A DNA stretch of 64,000 bases. Source: Morella rubra. Taxonomy: Eukaryota > Streptophyta > Magnoliopsida > Fagales > Myricaceae. The position numbers and the translations under genes were made by a program. Positions 11,849 through 22,587 of this stretch are shown here, piece by piece. The DNA lies in the NCBI GenBank assembly GCA_003952965.2, contig CM025854.1, positions 16,262,559 to 16,326,558 of the forward strand, in the 5' to 3' direction. The stretch's first letter is position 1. Each line of letters opens with the position of its first letter. The notes beneath the pieces are model-generated. The model searched no databases and was not told where the DNA came from. It saw nothing but the letters and a program-made list of their open reading frames with translations.

Positions 11849-12088
11849 TTGGGTCAAATTCAAGCCCATTATACAAAAGTCCGTGCAACAAATTTTCCTG
11901 ATTATCCAAAATAAAATAAAATAAATTTATCAATAATGATGGCTAAGAAAAACCAAAAGAGAATTTAGTTGGGTCAAATTCGTTTGAGCCCATTATACAA
12001 AAGTTCCTGCAACATATTTTTCTAGTTATCTAAAAAAATTAAAGAATAAATTATCAAAAATGGTGGCTAACAAAAACCAAAAGCGAAT
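11849..12088. repeat. Two-copy tandem repeat (~118 bp unit) upstream of the CPBP gene
   Basis: Copies at 11849-11964 and 11969-12088 both begin TTGGGTCAAATTC, contain 'gcccattatacaaaagt', and end in 'aaccaaaag.gaat'. They differ by scattered substitutions and small indels. They begin about 145 bases upstream of the CPBP start codon, so they may lie in its promoter. Confidence 0.75.
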
Positions 12089-13298
12089 ATCAATTAACCA
12101 GTGAGAGCTACTGAATTATTGACAAATTTAACTGTTTCATATAATAATTTTTAATTTTTTAAATAACGAGATAAATCTTGAGCAATTCTTATGCGTTAAG
12201 TTCGGATGAACTTAGCCTAATTTGAATACGCTATGAGGTCTTATCGTTAGGTGCAAACCCTATAAAAATTTGGGTAGATCCATTGGCCCTATAACTCCCA
12301 TTTTAGATATTTTTTTTGAATAAAAAGGTAGAAAGGGACAACCAACATGACCAACAACTTGGGCATGAACATATGGGATCCCACTCATGGTAAAATGTTC
12401 GAATTGAGTCCTAAGTACCAAATTAGAGAAGGTTGAACCGTTACCATAGACCCACGAGAACGAAACAAATTTGAAAGGTGAGGGGTTCAATTCAAGAATT
12501 TCGTCTCCTAAGACTTTCACTCTTTCTCCCAAGATCATTGGACAACTAATGTCGTGGTTCCCAATTTAAATATATATTTTTCACATTTTTAGTATTCACA
12601 CTAATATGTTTAGATTTGTTTTCACACTATCGTAAGTGAACGTCCTTTTTACAGCAACAAATATGTCTCGTTAACTATGACTTTGCTACGTTAACATCCA
12701 TATTAAATTGTCACTTTGGTCTCATTTGTTAGATTCTGATGTTAACATAGATGTAAAAGAATAGTATTTGATTTTGAAGTATTGAATTGAATGACAAGTG
12801 GGCATATTTTTTAAGCAGTATTTGTTAAGTTTTGAATCGTTAATTGATATCATGCTTGAATATGAGATAACTCAAATATTTGAACTTTTTTGCGTATTCT
12901 ATTTCCGTTGAAGTCTTCTACCAGACAACCCAATTGCTCAAAATCTCTCTCGTGTATTCTATCTAAGTCAAAGTCTTCTATCAGGTATCCTTTGAGTTGG
13001 GTGCCCTGAATACACAAATTTCTCACATTCCATTAAAAGTTTAATATCATGTGTTCTGTGTTTATTTAGATTCAAACAATTAAATACTTCAAATGCTATA
13101 TTGTGTCCCAAAAAGTGGAAGAAGATTATTGTGCGGGCCTCTTTTAGGATAGAATAGCGTATGGCTAAAATTTGGAGGTTGATGGCGGTTGGGCTTGGGT
13201 TGGGCTGGAGAGGGCTGTGGAGACTCATGGAACAGAGGGAAGATCAGAAAATGGTTATTTACGAGGAATGGTGCTAATCCGTGTGAGAGAGAAAAAGA
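12089..13298. other. Intergenic, nothing recognised
   Basis: AT-rich sequence between the CPBP promoter side and the second Copia element. Open frames at 12260-12538 (-) and 12968-13228 (-) have no recognisable domain. Confidence 0.55.
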
Positions 13299-13500
13299 TC
13301 TTAACCAACAAACGAATCCAGCGAATGATCTAGCTCAAGACTCAGTCAAACAAGATCATGTTCCAAATATTACCAAGAGTTGTTAACATTTAAATTCAAA
13401 TTTGTATTGTTCTATTTCATCTAAAGCGTGTTACATGTACATCTCTACAAATACATCAATGAACACCGGTGGTTGGTCAAGTTGATCACTTCACATTTTA
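13299..13500 (+). repeat. 5' LTR of the second Copia element
   Basis: Matches 22268-22474 through strings such as 'gctcaagactca', 'acatttaaattcaaatttgt' and 'ggttggtcaagttgatca'. The outer ends are eroded, so both limits are uncertain by a few to 20 bases. Confidence 0.8.
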
Positions 13501-14351
13501 ATTTTTTTTTTAATATTATCAAAGCTTTTTGCTCACACATCCTTCGATCCTGAAATATCTTCCAGCTCCTTTTCTCCTCCAAACATTTTCAACTCATTTC
13601 GGCCAAACTAGATGGCTCAAATTATTTGAATTGGGTCTCGCAATTTCAACCCTTTCTTCGTAATCATTACTTGCTGGGTTTCGTGGATGGAACTAAACCA
13701 TGCCCAACTCAATTCTTCCTTATTCTAGAAGGAAGAGAAACTACATAACTGAATCCGTTTTACTTTCTTTGGACGAAGAAGGAGCAGTTCATTCTCAGTT
13801 GTCTCAATGCCTCCCTGTCTGACAAGGTTCTATCCTATGTCTATCGGATGACCATGGCTCGCCAGGTGTGGAATGTTCTTGCAAACCGATACGCCTTCTT
13901 AGTCTCCAAGCTCAACTTCAGAGTCTTCAACAAGGCGGGAAGTCTTGCACCAACATCCTTCATGAAGTTAAAGTGCTCACCGATCATAAGGATCAAGTTT
14001 GTCCTATGAACTTCTAGAATCTCTCCCTGTGTCTCCAACGTGTTTTTCATTGTCCTCAAGCCATGGCTAATCTTTTGTCTCATTAATAAATTTTGTACTG
14101 AATAATGATTTCTTCTTATTCTCACGCCTTAATTAGTCTCACATAGCAATGGACGGAATCACGCTACTGGGTTTGTCCTATGGAATCTCTCCCTGTGAAC
14201 GTGGGTCCTCAAGCCATGGCTAGTCGTCCTTCTTTATTCTCACGAATCAAGTTTCACGCTAATGAATGTACCCGCTCATTTGAATAAAGTTTCATTAAAT
14301 AAGTGCCATGCACACGTGGCCTTCTTTGGTGTTAAAGTTGATGTTTTTTTT

Positions 14352-15361
14352 GGCTAAATTACTCCGTACGTCTCTAGGGTTTGACCTTTTCCCAGTTTGG
14401 TTCTTAGGGTTTGATTTTCCCTAAAACTATTCTTGGGGTGAAAATCCATTACTAAATCGATCTTGCTGTTGACTTAGTGGACATAAATACACACGTGACT
14501 AACGGCTTACACGTGAAAATTGACAGCTCGATTAAAAAAAATCTCGCCCAATCCAATGTGACACGTGTCAGTAAATAAATAAAAATAAAAATACTTTAAA
14601 AAAATAAAAAATAAATCTAAAATTAATAAAAAAACATAATTAAATTTTTTGATATTAAAAAAAAATATAGAAGGAGGACCGGATTGGGGACCCCCGATCC
14701 TTTCCTGGTGGAGGGGTCATGGTGGAAGCCTCCACCGTTGGCCGCTAGGGGAGTCGGCCGCCCAGAGGAGGGAGGAGGAGTCCCTCCTCCACCCCGGCTC
14801 TGGGGCGGCTGGGGGACCTCCCGATCCTTTCTCGATGGAGGGGTCACGGTGGAGGAGGCCGTCAGGGGAGTCTGGCCGCCTAGTTCGTTGCGGGATAGGG
14901 GAGGTCCCCCAGCCGCCCTAGAGCACCACCCGGGGTGGAGGAGGGATTCCTCCTCCCTCCGCTGGCCGCCCAGTTCTGGGCGACCAGACTCCCTGGACGG
15001 CCAACGGTGGAGGCCTGTGGAGGGGGCCTCCATCGTGAAAGGATCGGGACCCCCGATCCTTTTTTTTTTTTTACAAAAATAAAATTTAATTATTATTTTT
15101 TATTAATTTTAGATTTTTTTTTTATTTTTTTTAATTTATTTTACTGACACATGTCACATTGCGATTGGGCATATTTTTTTTTAATTGAGCTGTCAATTTC
15201 ACGTGTAAGCCGTTAGCCACGTGTGTATTTCCGTCCACTAAGTTGACGGCAGGATCGATTTGGTAATGAGTCCTCACCCAGGGATATTTTTAGAAAAAAT
15301 CAAACCCTGAGGACCAAATTGGAAAAGGTCAAACCCCAGAGACGTACGAGATAATTTAGCC
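14352..15361. mobile_element. GC-rich foldback (Mutator-like) element, copy 1
   Basis: The ends GGCTAAATTACTCCGTACG and, on the other strand, GGCTAAATTATCTCGTACG start an inverted repeat of about 250-300 bp per arm, with matching 'cccaatc', 'cacacgtg' and 'acggcttacacgtgaaa' blocks. The ~350 bp core is very GC-rich and is itself palindromic, with 'ggggacccccgatcc' facing 'ggatcgggacccccgat'. The flanks gtttttttt and tttattttt would suit a 9 bp target duplication, but they are low complexity. It carries no gene. It sits inside the Copia element at 13299-22474. Confidence 0.75.
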
Positions 15362-16802
15362 TTTATTTTTTTTATTTTTATTTTATATCCAAAAGATTCT
15401 ATCATTTCACTTGTATAGTTCTGATTTTTTTTTTTTTGCTTTTTAATTTTGGTTACGTGTAGTATTTCATGAAACTTCGTTTTTTGATGATGTGTAGTAC
15501 CTTTTCAAGTGGTCCTCATAATTGGTTGATTGTGCTTCTTTCATTTTTTTTTTTTTTTATACTTTTGTTACCAATGAGTTGAAATGATGTATTAGTCTTA
15601 GATTACCTGACTATTACTCTTTTTGTTGATAAAATTAGCATAAGTTGACATAAATTCTTGCCTAACATATAGCATTAATCATTTATTGTTTTTATCAAGC
15701 CATTTGACATTAATTTGAACATTGCAATGGTAAAGAAAATAAAATGAATTAAGCGAAGCGTGACGGTACCGCTCACTAGAGGATGTGCAACCATTACAAG
15801 TGGCCTCCAAGAGGGTATGGAGCAGCGCTTTACCCATAATGTCCCGGGAAGGACAGAAATCAGGGAATAGTCCCAAAGGAAGGAGGAGAGGGACGCACAA
15901 CCTTGAGTCTAGGGGTACGTGGCGAAGGTTGGAAAATGAACATCTTAATGAGATAGCTAAAGGAAATTATAAGTGGGATCATATTACACGACATTGTACA
16001 TATGCATTATTTTACTATATTATTATAATTTTTTTTACTCTTTCTTTTACTATATTGCTAATTATTTGTTTTAGGCCTTGATCCCATTCCCAAATTTATT
16101 GAGTCCTTATGACTCACCCCTCTTCTATGTGTTTGTTGTCGTGCTTGTGACTACTAGCAGACCAGCATGATTATGTTCGAGATCCTCCGAATTTTTCAGC
16201 ATGGGGACTACCTCCTAACGGTTTAGATCTTGGTGTGGGTCTCAACCAACCTGGATGTAGTCATTGAGCATTTCTACACCTGGACACCTGTTGAGCCGAC
16301 ACCACCTCCTGAGGGATCATCAAGTTAGATTAGGGCTAGTAGTTTGTCCTACTCTTTTGTAGCTGTGACCATTATACCTGCTTTTTGGGACTGTATATAT
16401 AGGTCTTTTGAAGAACATATTTTGTCATTTTGGAGTTTGTCTCCTACTAGCCATGTGGGCCTAAATATTTAAGCAGTGGGCAGCTTTAAGTCTCTTTTGT
16501 AATTATGCGTCAAACCTAGTATTGTACTTTTCTATGTATCTGACTTAGTACGATACTTTTATATCATAAATCTATATTTCTGTTTCTTTAGCTTGTATAA
16601 TCTTATGCATTCTTATTCACTTCTCTTGACGATACTTTCACGACTCAAAATTTTATGTGTTCAAATATCAAATGGGATTTAAAATTTTATCTTCCTCATT
16701 TTTACTTGCCAAGGTATAAATTTTTTGTGTTGTATTCTCGAATTATTAAGTAGTCTATTTCGATACGATAACTTAGAGGTTATTACGGCATGGGGCATTA
16801 CA
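15362..16802 (-). mobile_element. LTR-like piece (probably Gypsy), nested in the Copia element
   Basis: Read on the minus strand from 16802 it begins TGTAATGCCCCATGCC, a start typical of long plant LTRs. The same 16 bases with one change start a piece at 31791. A paired motif ttgagtccttatgactca lies near 16100. The far end cannot be placed; it lies somewhere between 15362 and about 15700. A 98-codon open frame (15785-16081) was not recognised. The piece recurs at 18195-19609 because of the tandem duplication. Remnant only. Confidence 0.4.
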
Positions 16803-17253
16803 GATTTTGTGTTATTTTTATTGATGACTATTCTCAGTTTACGTGATTTTTTTTTTGGGTAAACAGTAATTTACATGGTTATTTCTTATTCATGTTAAAT
16901 CTGATGTTTTCTCTTGCTTTATTAAATTCAAAGTATTTGTTGAAAATTTCTTCTCAATCAAAATCAAACAATTTCAATTTGTCCTATGAAATTCTAGAAT
17001 CTCTCCCTGTGTCTCCAACGTGTTTTCATTGTCCTCAAGCCATGGCTAATCTTTTGTCCATTAATAAATTTTGTACTAATAATGATTTCTTCTTTATTCT
17101 CACGCAATTAGTTTGTCACAGCAAATGGACGGGAATCACGCTACTGGCAGGAACGAGTGAAGGAGGCATGTACCCGCTTCATTTGAATAAAGTTTCATTA
17201 AATAAGTGCCATGCACACGTGGCCTTCTTTGGTGTTAAAGTTGGTTTTATTTT

Positions 17254-18194
17254 GGCTAAATTACCCGTAACCTTTTCCCAGTTTGGTTCTTAATTTTCCC
17301 TAAAACTATTCTTGGGGTGAACCATTACTAAATCGATCTTGCTGTTGACTTAGTGGACATAAATACACACGTGACTAACGGCTTACACGTGAAAATTGAC
17401 AGCTCTTAAAAAAAAATGCCCAATCGCAATGTGACACGTGTCAGTAAATAAATAAAAATAAAAATACTTTAAAAAAATAAAAAATAAATCTAAAATTAAT
17501 AAAAAACATAATTAAATTTTTTGATATTAAAAGAAAATATAGAAGGAGGACCGGATTGGGGACCCCCGATCCTTTCCTGGTGGAGGGCCTCCACCGTTGG
17601 CCGCTGGGGAGTCGGCCGCCCAAAGGAGGGAGGAGGAGTCCCTCCTCCACCCCGGCTCTGGGGCGGCTGGGGGACCTCCCGATCCTTTCTCGATGGAGGG
17701 GTCACGGTGGAGGAGGCCGTCGGGGGAGTCTGGCCGCCTAGTTCGTTGCGGGATAGGGGAGGTCCCCTAGCCGCCCTAGAGCACCACCCGGGGTGGAGGA
17801 GGGATTCCTCCTCCCTCCGCTGGCCGCCCAGTTCTGGGCGACCAGACTCCCTGGACGGCCAACGGTGGAGGCCTGTGGAGGGGGCCTCCATCGTGAAAGG
17901 ATCGGGACCCCCGATTTTTTTTTTTTTACAAAAAAAATTTAATTATTATTTTTATTAATTTTAGATTTGTTTTTTAATTTTACTGACACATGTCACATTG
18001 CGATTGGGCAATTTTTTTTTAATTGAGCTGCAATTTCACGTGTAAGCCGTTAGCCACGTGTGTATTTCCTCCACTAAGTTGACGGCAGGATCGATTTGGT
18101 AATGAGTCCTCACCCAGGGATATTTTTAGAAAAAATAAACCCTGAGGACCAAATGGAAAAGGTCAAACTCCAGAGACGTACGAATAATTTAGCC
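17254..18194. mobile_element. GC-rich foldback (Mutator-like) element, copy 2
   Basis: This is the duplicate of 14352-15361, carried along by the tandem duplication. It has the same ends and the same GC-rich core, with several small internal length differences. Confidence 0.75.
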
Positions 18195-19609
18195 TTTATT
18201 TTTTTATTTTTATATAGAAAGATTCTATCATTTCACTTGTATAGTTCTGATTTTTTTTTTTTGCTTTTTTTTTTGGTTACGTGTAGTATTTCATGAAACT
18301 TCGTTTTTGATGATGTGTAGTACCTTTTCAGTGGTCCTCATAATTGGTTGATTGTGCTTCTTTCATTTTTTTTTTTTTTTACTTTTGTTACAATGAGTTG
18401 AAATGATGTATTAGTCTTAGATTACCTGACTATTACTCTTTTTGTTGATAAAATTAGCATAAGTTGACATAAATTCTTGCCTAACATATAGCATTAATCA
18501 TTTATTGTTTTTATCAAGCCATTTGACATTAATTTGAACATTGCAATGGTAAAGAAAATAAAATGAATTAAGCGAAGCGTGACGGTACCGCTCACTAGAG
18601 GATGTGCAACCATTACAAGTGGCCTCCAAGAGGGTATGGAGCAGCGCTTTACCCATAATGTCCCGGGAAGGACAGAAATGGGATAGTCCCAAAGGAAGGA
18701 GGAGAGGGACGCACAACCTTGAGTCTAGGGGTACGTGGCGAAGGTTGGAAAATGAACATCTTAATGAGATAGCTAAAGGAAATTATAAGTGGGATCATAT
18801 TACACGACATTGTACATATGCATTATTTTACTATATTATTATAATTTTTTTTACTCTTTCTTTTACTATATTGCTAATTATTGTTTAAGGCCTTGATCCA
18901 TTCCGATTTATTGAGTCCTTATGACTCACCCCTCTTCTATGTGTTTGTTGTCGTGCTTGTGACTACTAGCAGACCAGCATGATTATGTTCGAGATCCTCC
19001 GAATTTTTCAGCATGGGGACTACCTCCTAACGGTTTAGATCTTGGTGTGGGTCTCAACCAACCTGGATGTAGTCATTGAGCATTTCTACACCTGGACACC
19101 TGTTGAGCCGTCACCACCTCCTGGGATCATCAAGTTAGATTAGGGCTAGTAGTTTGTCCTACTTTTTTGTAGCTGTGACCATTATACCTGCTTTTTGGGA
19201 CTGTATATATAGGTCTTTTGAAGAACATATTTTGTCATTTTGGAGTTTGTCTCCTACTAGCCATGTGGGCCTAAATATTTAGCAGTGGGCAGCTTTAAGT
19301 CTCTTTTGTAATTATGCGTCAAACCTAGTATTGTACTTTTCTATGTATCTGACTTAGTACGATACTTTTATATCATAAATCTATATTTCTGTTTCTTTAG
19401 CTTTATAATCTTATGCATTCTTATTCACTTCTCTTGACGATACTTTCACGACTCAAAATTTTATGTGTTCAAATATCAAATGGGATTTAAAATTTTTATC
19501 TTCCTCATTTTACTTGCAACGTATAAATTTTATGTGCTGTATCCTCGAATTATTAAGTAGTCTATTTCGATACGATAACTTAGAGGTTATTACGGCATGG
19601 GGCATTACA
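18195..19609 (-). mobile_element. Second copy of the nested LTR-like piece
   Basis: Duplicate of 15362-16802 in the second unit of the tandem duplication, ending in the same GGCATTACA at 19609. Confidence 0.4.
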
Positions 19610-22267
19610 GATTTTGTGTTATTTTTATTGATGACTATTCTCAGTTTACGTGATTTTTTTTTTGGGTAAACAGTAATTTACATGGTTATTTCTTATTCAT
19701 GTTAAATCTGATGTTTTCTCTTGCTTTATTAAATTCAAAGTATTTGTTGAAAATTTCTTCTCAATCAAAATCAAACAATTTCAATTTGACAATAGTGGCG
19801 AATATATTTCAAATTAATTCACTCGATTTCTAGAATCTAGTGGGATCACTCATCGTTGCACATGTCTTCTCAGACAAACGGAGTAGCTGAAAGAAAACAT
19901 CAACACGTCCAAGCGTTTCTCTCTTTGCTTAGTCACACCTACCACCCTCATTTTGGGTAAATGCTTTCTTCACGACCGTTTTTCTTATAAATCTTCTTCA
20001 CACACCCGTTGTTCAAAATATTTCTCCTTACCAAAAATTGTACACTCATGATCCTGATTACAATTATTTATGATCATTTAGTTGTGCACGTTATCCTCTT
20101 CTCAGACATTACACTTCTTCTAAATTAGCATTTATCAGTAATAGATGCATTTTCATAGGTTATACTTCCAACATAGAGGGTATAAGTGTCTTGATCCCAT
20201 CTTCAATAAAATCTATATGTCACGGTATTTTATATTTAATGAGAAATTATTATTAGGTTTGTAACAAGCTTCGATTAGTTATCCTCTCCAGCTGTGCTCT
20301 CCTACGAGTTATGCTCATATATTTTCGATTCCACAAAGTTCAAATGTTGGTAATTCACATGATCATCAAAATTCAGTACACTCTCCACCCATTTATCTTT
20401 TAAATTATTCAACTTCAAATTCTAATTCTTCTCCTACTGTTGTGGTACCAGATGCAGTGAACCTAGACTCTTCATGTGATGTCCAACCCATCTCCTTAGA
20501 AAATGATGCCTCCCAACCAAATTTTTCTACACATTCAGACTCTTTTACCCATCTAGATTCTTCGGCCATTACTACTACCCGTGAGCCTCTTTCGTCTATT
20601 TCAAATCCTATCCATGTGTCAGTCCCTTCCTTTAGTGTTTTACGTGAATCTCGAATGGTGACACGCTCCTAAATTGGTTTCTCCAAACCGAAATTATTTC
20701 CTAATTATTATATGTCCTAAAATAATCGATACATTCTCCATGCATTCCGCACTCAAACCACTATCACAGTACCACCAAATTTCTCTTATACTATTAAATC
20801 TATAGAGTGGAAACAGGCGATGACAGCTGACAGAGGAATATGTGACCCTATTGGCTAATGGCAAGTGGACTTTGGTTCCACGACCACGGGATCACAATAT
20901 CATTGACACTAAATGGATTTATAAAATCAAAGAAACATTGGATGGTCAGATTGAGTGACTTAAAGCACTTTTGGTTGCACAAGGGTTCACACAAGTGAGT
21001 GGTCTAGTTATTAAACTTGCTACGGTTCGTATTATGCTTGCGCTTGTAGTTCATCACGATTGGGAAATCCATCAACTTGATATTTTTAATCCTTTTCTTA
21101 ATGAGCATCTCCAAGATAAAGTTTATATCCATCAATCACAAGGATTTGTTAACTCCACACGGCCTGTTCATGTTTGTCGCCTACACAATGCCCTATATTG
21201 ACTTAAGCAAGCTCCATGTGCCTGATATACATGATTGTTTGATTGTCTTCTTGAATTTGGATTTAGTTTCTCTACGGTCGACATCTTTCTCTTTACTTTT
21301 CATCACTTAGAACACAACTTATTTATTCTAATTTATATGGACGATATTAAAACTTATTTATTCTCGTGAGCTCTCTAATCACACTTTTGCAGTCTGAGTT
21401 CAAATTACGAGACATCGATCCTCTTGGCTATTTTCTTGGTATACAGGTCACTCGCACCACTGATGGTAATCATCTTCACCAAAGCAATTACATTGTGGAT
21501 ATTCTTCACCGCACCAAAATGGCTTGTGACAAGCCTTCACCAACTCCTTGAGTTATCCTTTTTTGATAGTCATTCTTTTTCAAATCCGACTGATTTTCTT
21601 CAAGTTGTTGGTACATTGCAATATTACACACTTACTTGGCCATAAATTGCATTTATTGTCAATAAACTGTCTCAACATCTCCATGCTCCTACCACTGCAT
21701 GTTGGGCCTCTGCCAAACGAGTACTTCATTATCTTAAAGGCACTATTGATCAAGACCTCCTTATCAAATGTGGTCATCATACTATTACTGCCTATTGTGA
21801 CTTTGATTAAGCTGACAATCCCATTGATAGACAGTCCACAAAAGGTTATGGAGTTTTCTTTGGGCCATGTCTTTTTTTTTGGTGTGCCAAGAAACAACCA
21901 ATAATATCATGTTCTAGTACTAAGGCTAAGTACATAGCTCTTTTTATGTTCGTGGTCAAACTTTATTGACGTCGGATGCTTCTCAAAGATTTATGTATCC
22001 CCCTATCATTTCCTCCACAGATATGTTGTGATAATATTAGTGTCCTCGCCTTAACTTCAAATCCAGTATTTCATGTATGTCCAATCATATTGAGGTTGAC
22101 TATCATTTCGTCAGGGAGAAAGTTTTAAACAAAGATGTCATACTCAACTTCATCTCAATGGCTAATCAAATTGCTGATATCTTCACCAAAAGGTTGACAG
22201 CTGCTTAATTTCAATTATTATGGTCCAAACTTTTGGTTGTTTAACTACCCATCAATTTGCCAAGGGA

Positions 22268-22474
22268 TGTTAATTAACATACAAATCTAATAAATGATCC
22301 AGCTCAAGACTCAATCAAACAGAACCATGTTCCGAATATTATCAAGAGTTGCTAACATTTAAATTCAAATTTGTATTCTTATATTTTATCTCAAGTTTAT
22401 TGTTATATGTACATGTCTACAAATACATCAATGAACATCGGTGGTTGGTCAAGTTGATCAATTCACATTTTACA
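22268..22474 (+). repeat. 3' LTR of the second Copia element
   Basis: Starts TGTTAATTAACATAC after a short 'ccaaggga' purine-rich stretch and ends 'cacattttaca'. Paired with 13299-13500. Confidence 0.82.
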
Positions 22475-22587
22475 AAATCTTTCAATTCTTTTGAAGAAAA
22501 ATCTGACAAGGTTCCATGTTGATGGGCAGTGAAGGATAAGTACAAGCTATCTCTGAAGGAGCTAGCTCTCTCTTCAAATCAAAAAAG

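Larger units (their letters stand above)
14001..19787. repeat. Tandem duplication of ~2.9 kb inside the second Copia element
   Basis: Unit 1 is 14001-16980 and unit 2 is 16981-19787. Both begin GTCCTATGAA and both end 'aaacaatttcaattt'. Each unit holds the protease-integrase spacer, one foldback element, one LTR-like piece and the first part of the integrase. The units are nearly identical. The differences I see are mostly small insertions or deletions with few substitutions. Only the second unit continues into the rest of the integrase. Confidence 0.92.
13299..22474 (+). mobile_element. Copia LTR retrotransposon, broken, with nested insertions and an internal tandem duplication
   Basis: LTRs of about 200 bp occur at about 13299-13500 and 22268-22474. 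A degenerate primer site (attatcaaagc, near 13516) follows the 5' LTR. Parts in order: gag near 13600-14000 (KLDGSNY-like and VLANRYAF-like readings), the stretch between protease and integrase (ANLLSINKFC, LLAGTSEGGMYPLHLNK near 17050-17200), the integrase core near 16810-17000 and 19600-20000 (SSGITHRC-like, NGVAERKHQH), reverse transcriptase near 20800-21500 (TKWIYKIKETLDG, YFLGIQVTR) and RNase H near 21700-22200. A normal Copia is ~5 kb; this one is 9.2 kb because of nested elements and a 2.9 kb duplication. The LTRs differ at very roughly one site in ten, so it is old, with many breaks. Confidence 0.85.

Noticed and set aside
14623-15082. Open frames of 90-136 codons on both strands, Gly/Pro/Arg-rich, repeated at 17441-17958
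   Set aside because: They come from the palindromic GC-rich core of the foldback element, where few stops occur by composition. Similar readings appear on both strands, which is a shadow effect and not a protein.
15785-16081. 98-codon frame repeated at 18604-18888
   Set aside because: It is repeated only because the whole block is duplicated. No domain was recognised, and a hydrophobic end arises from an AT-rich run.
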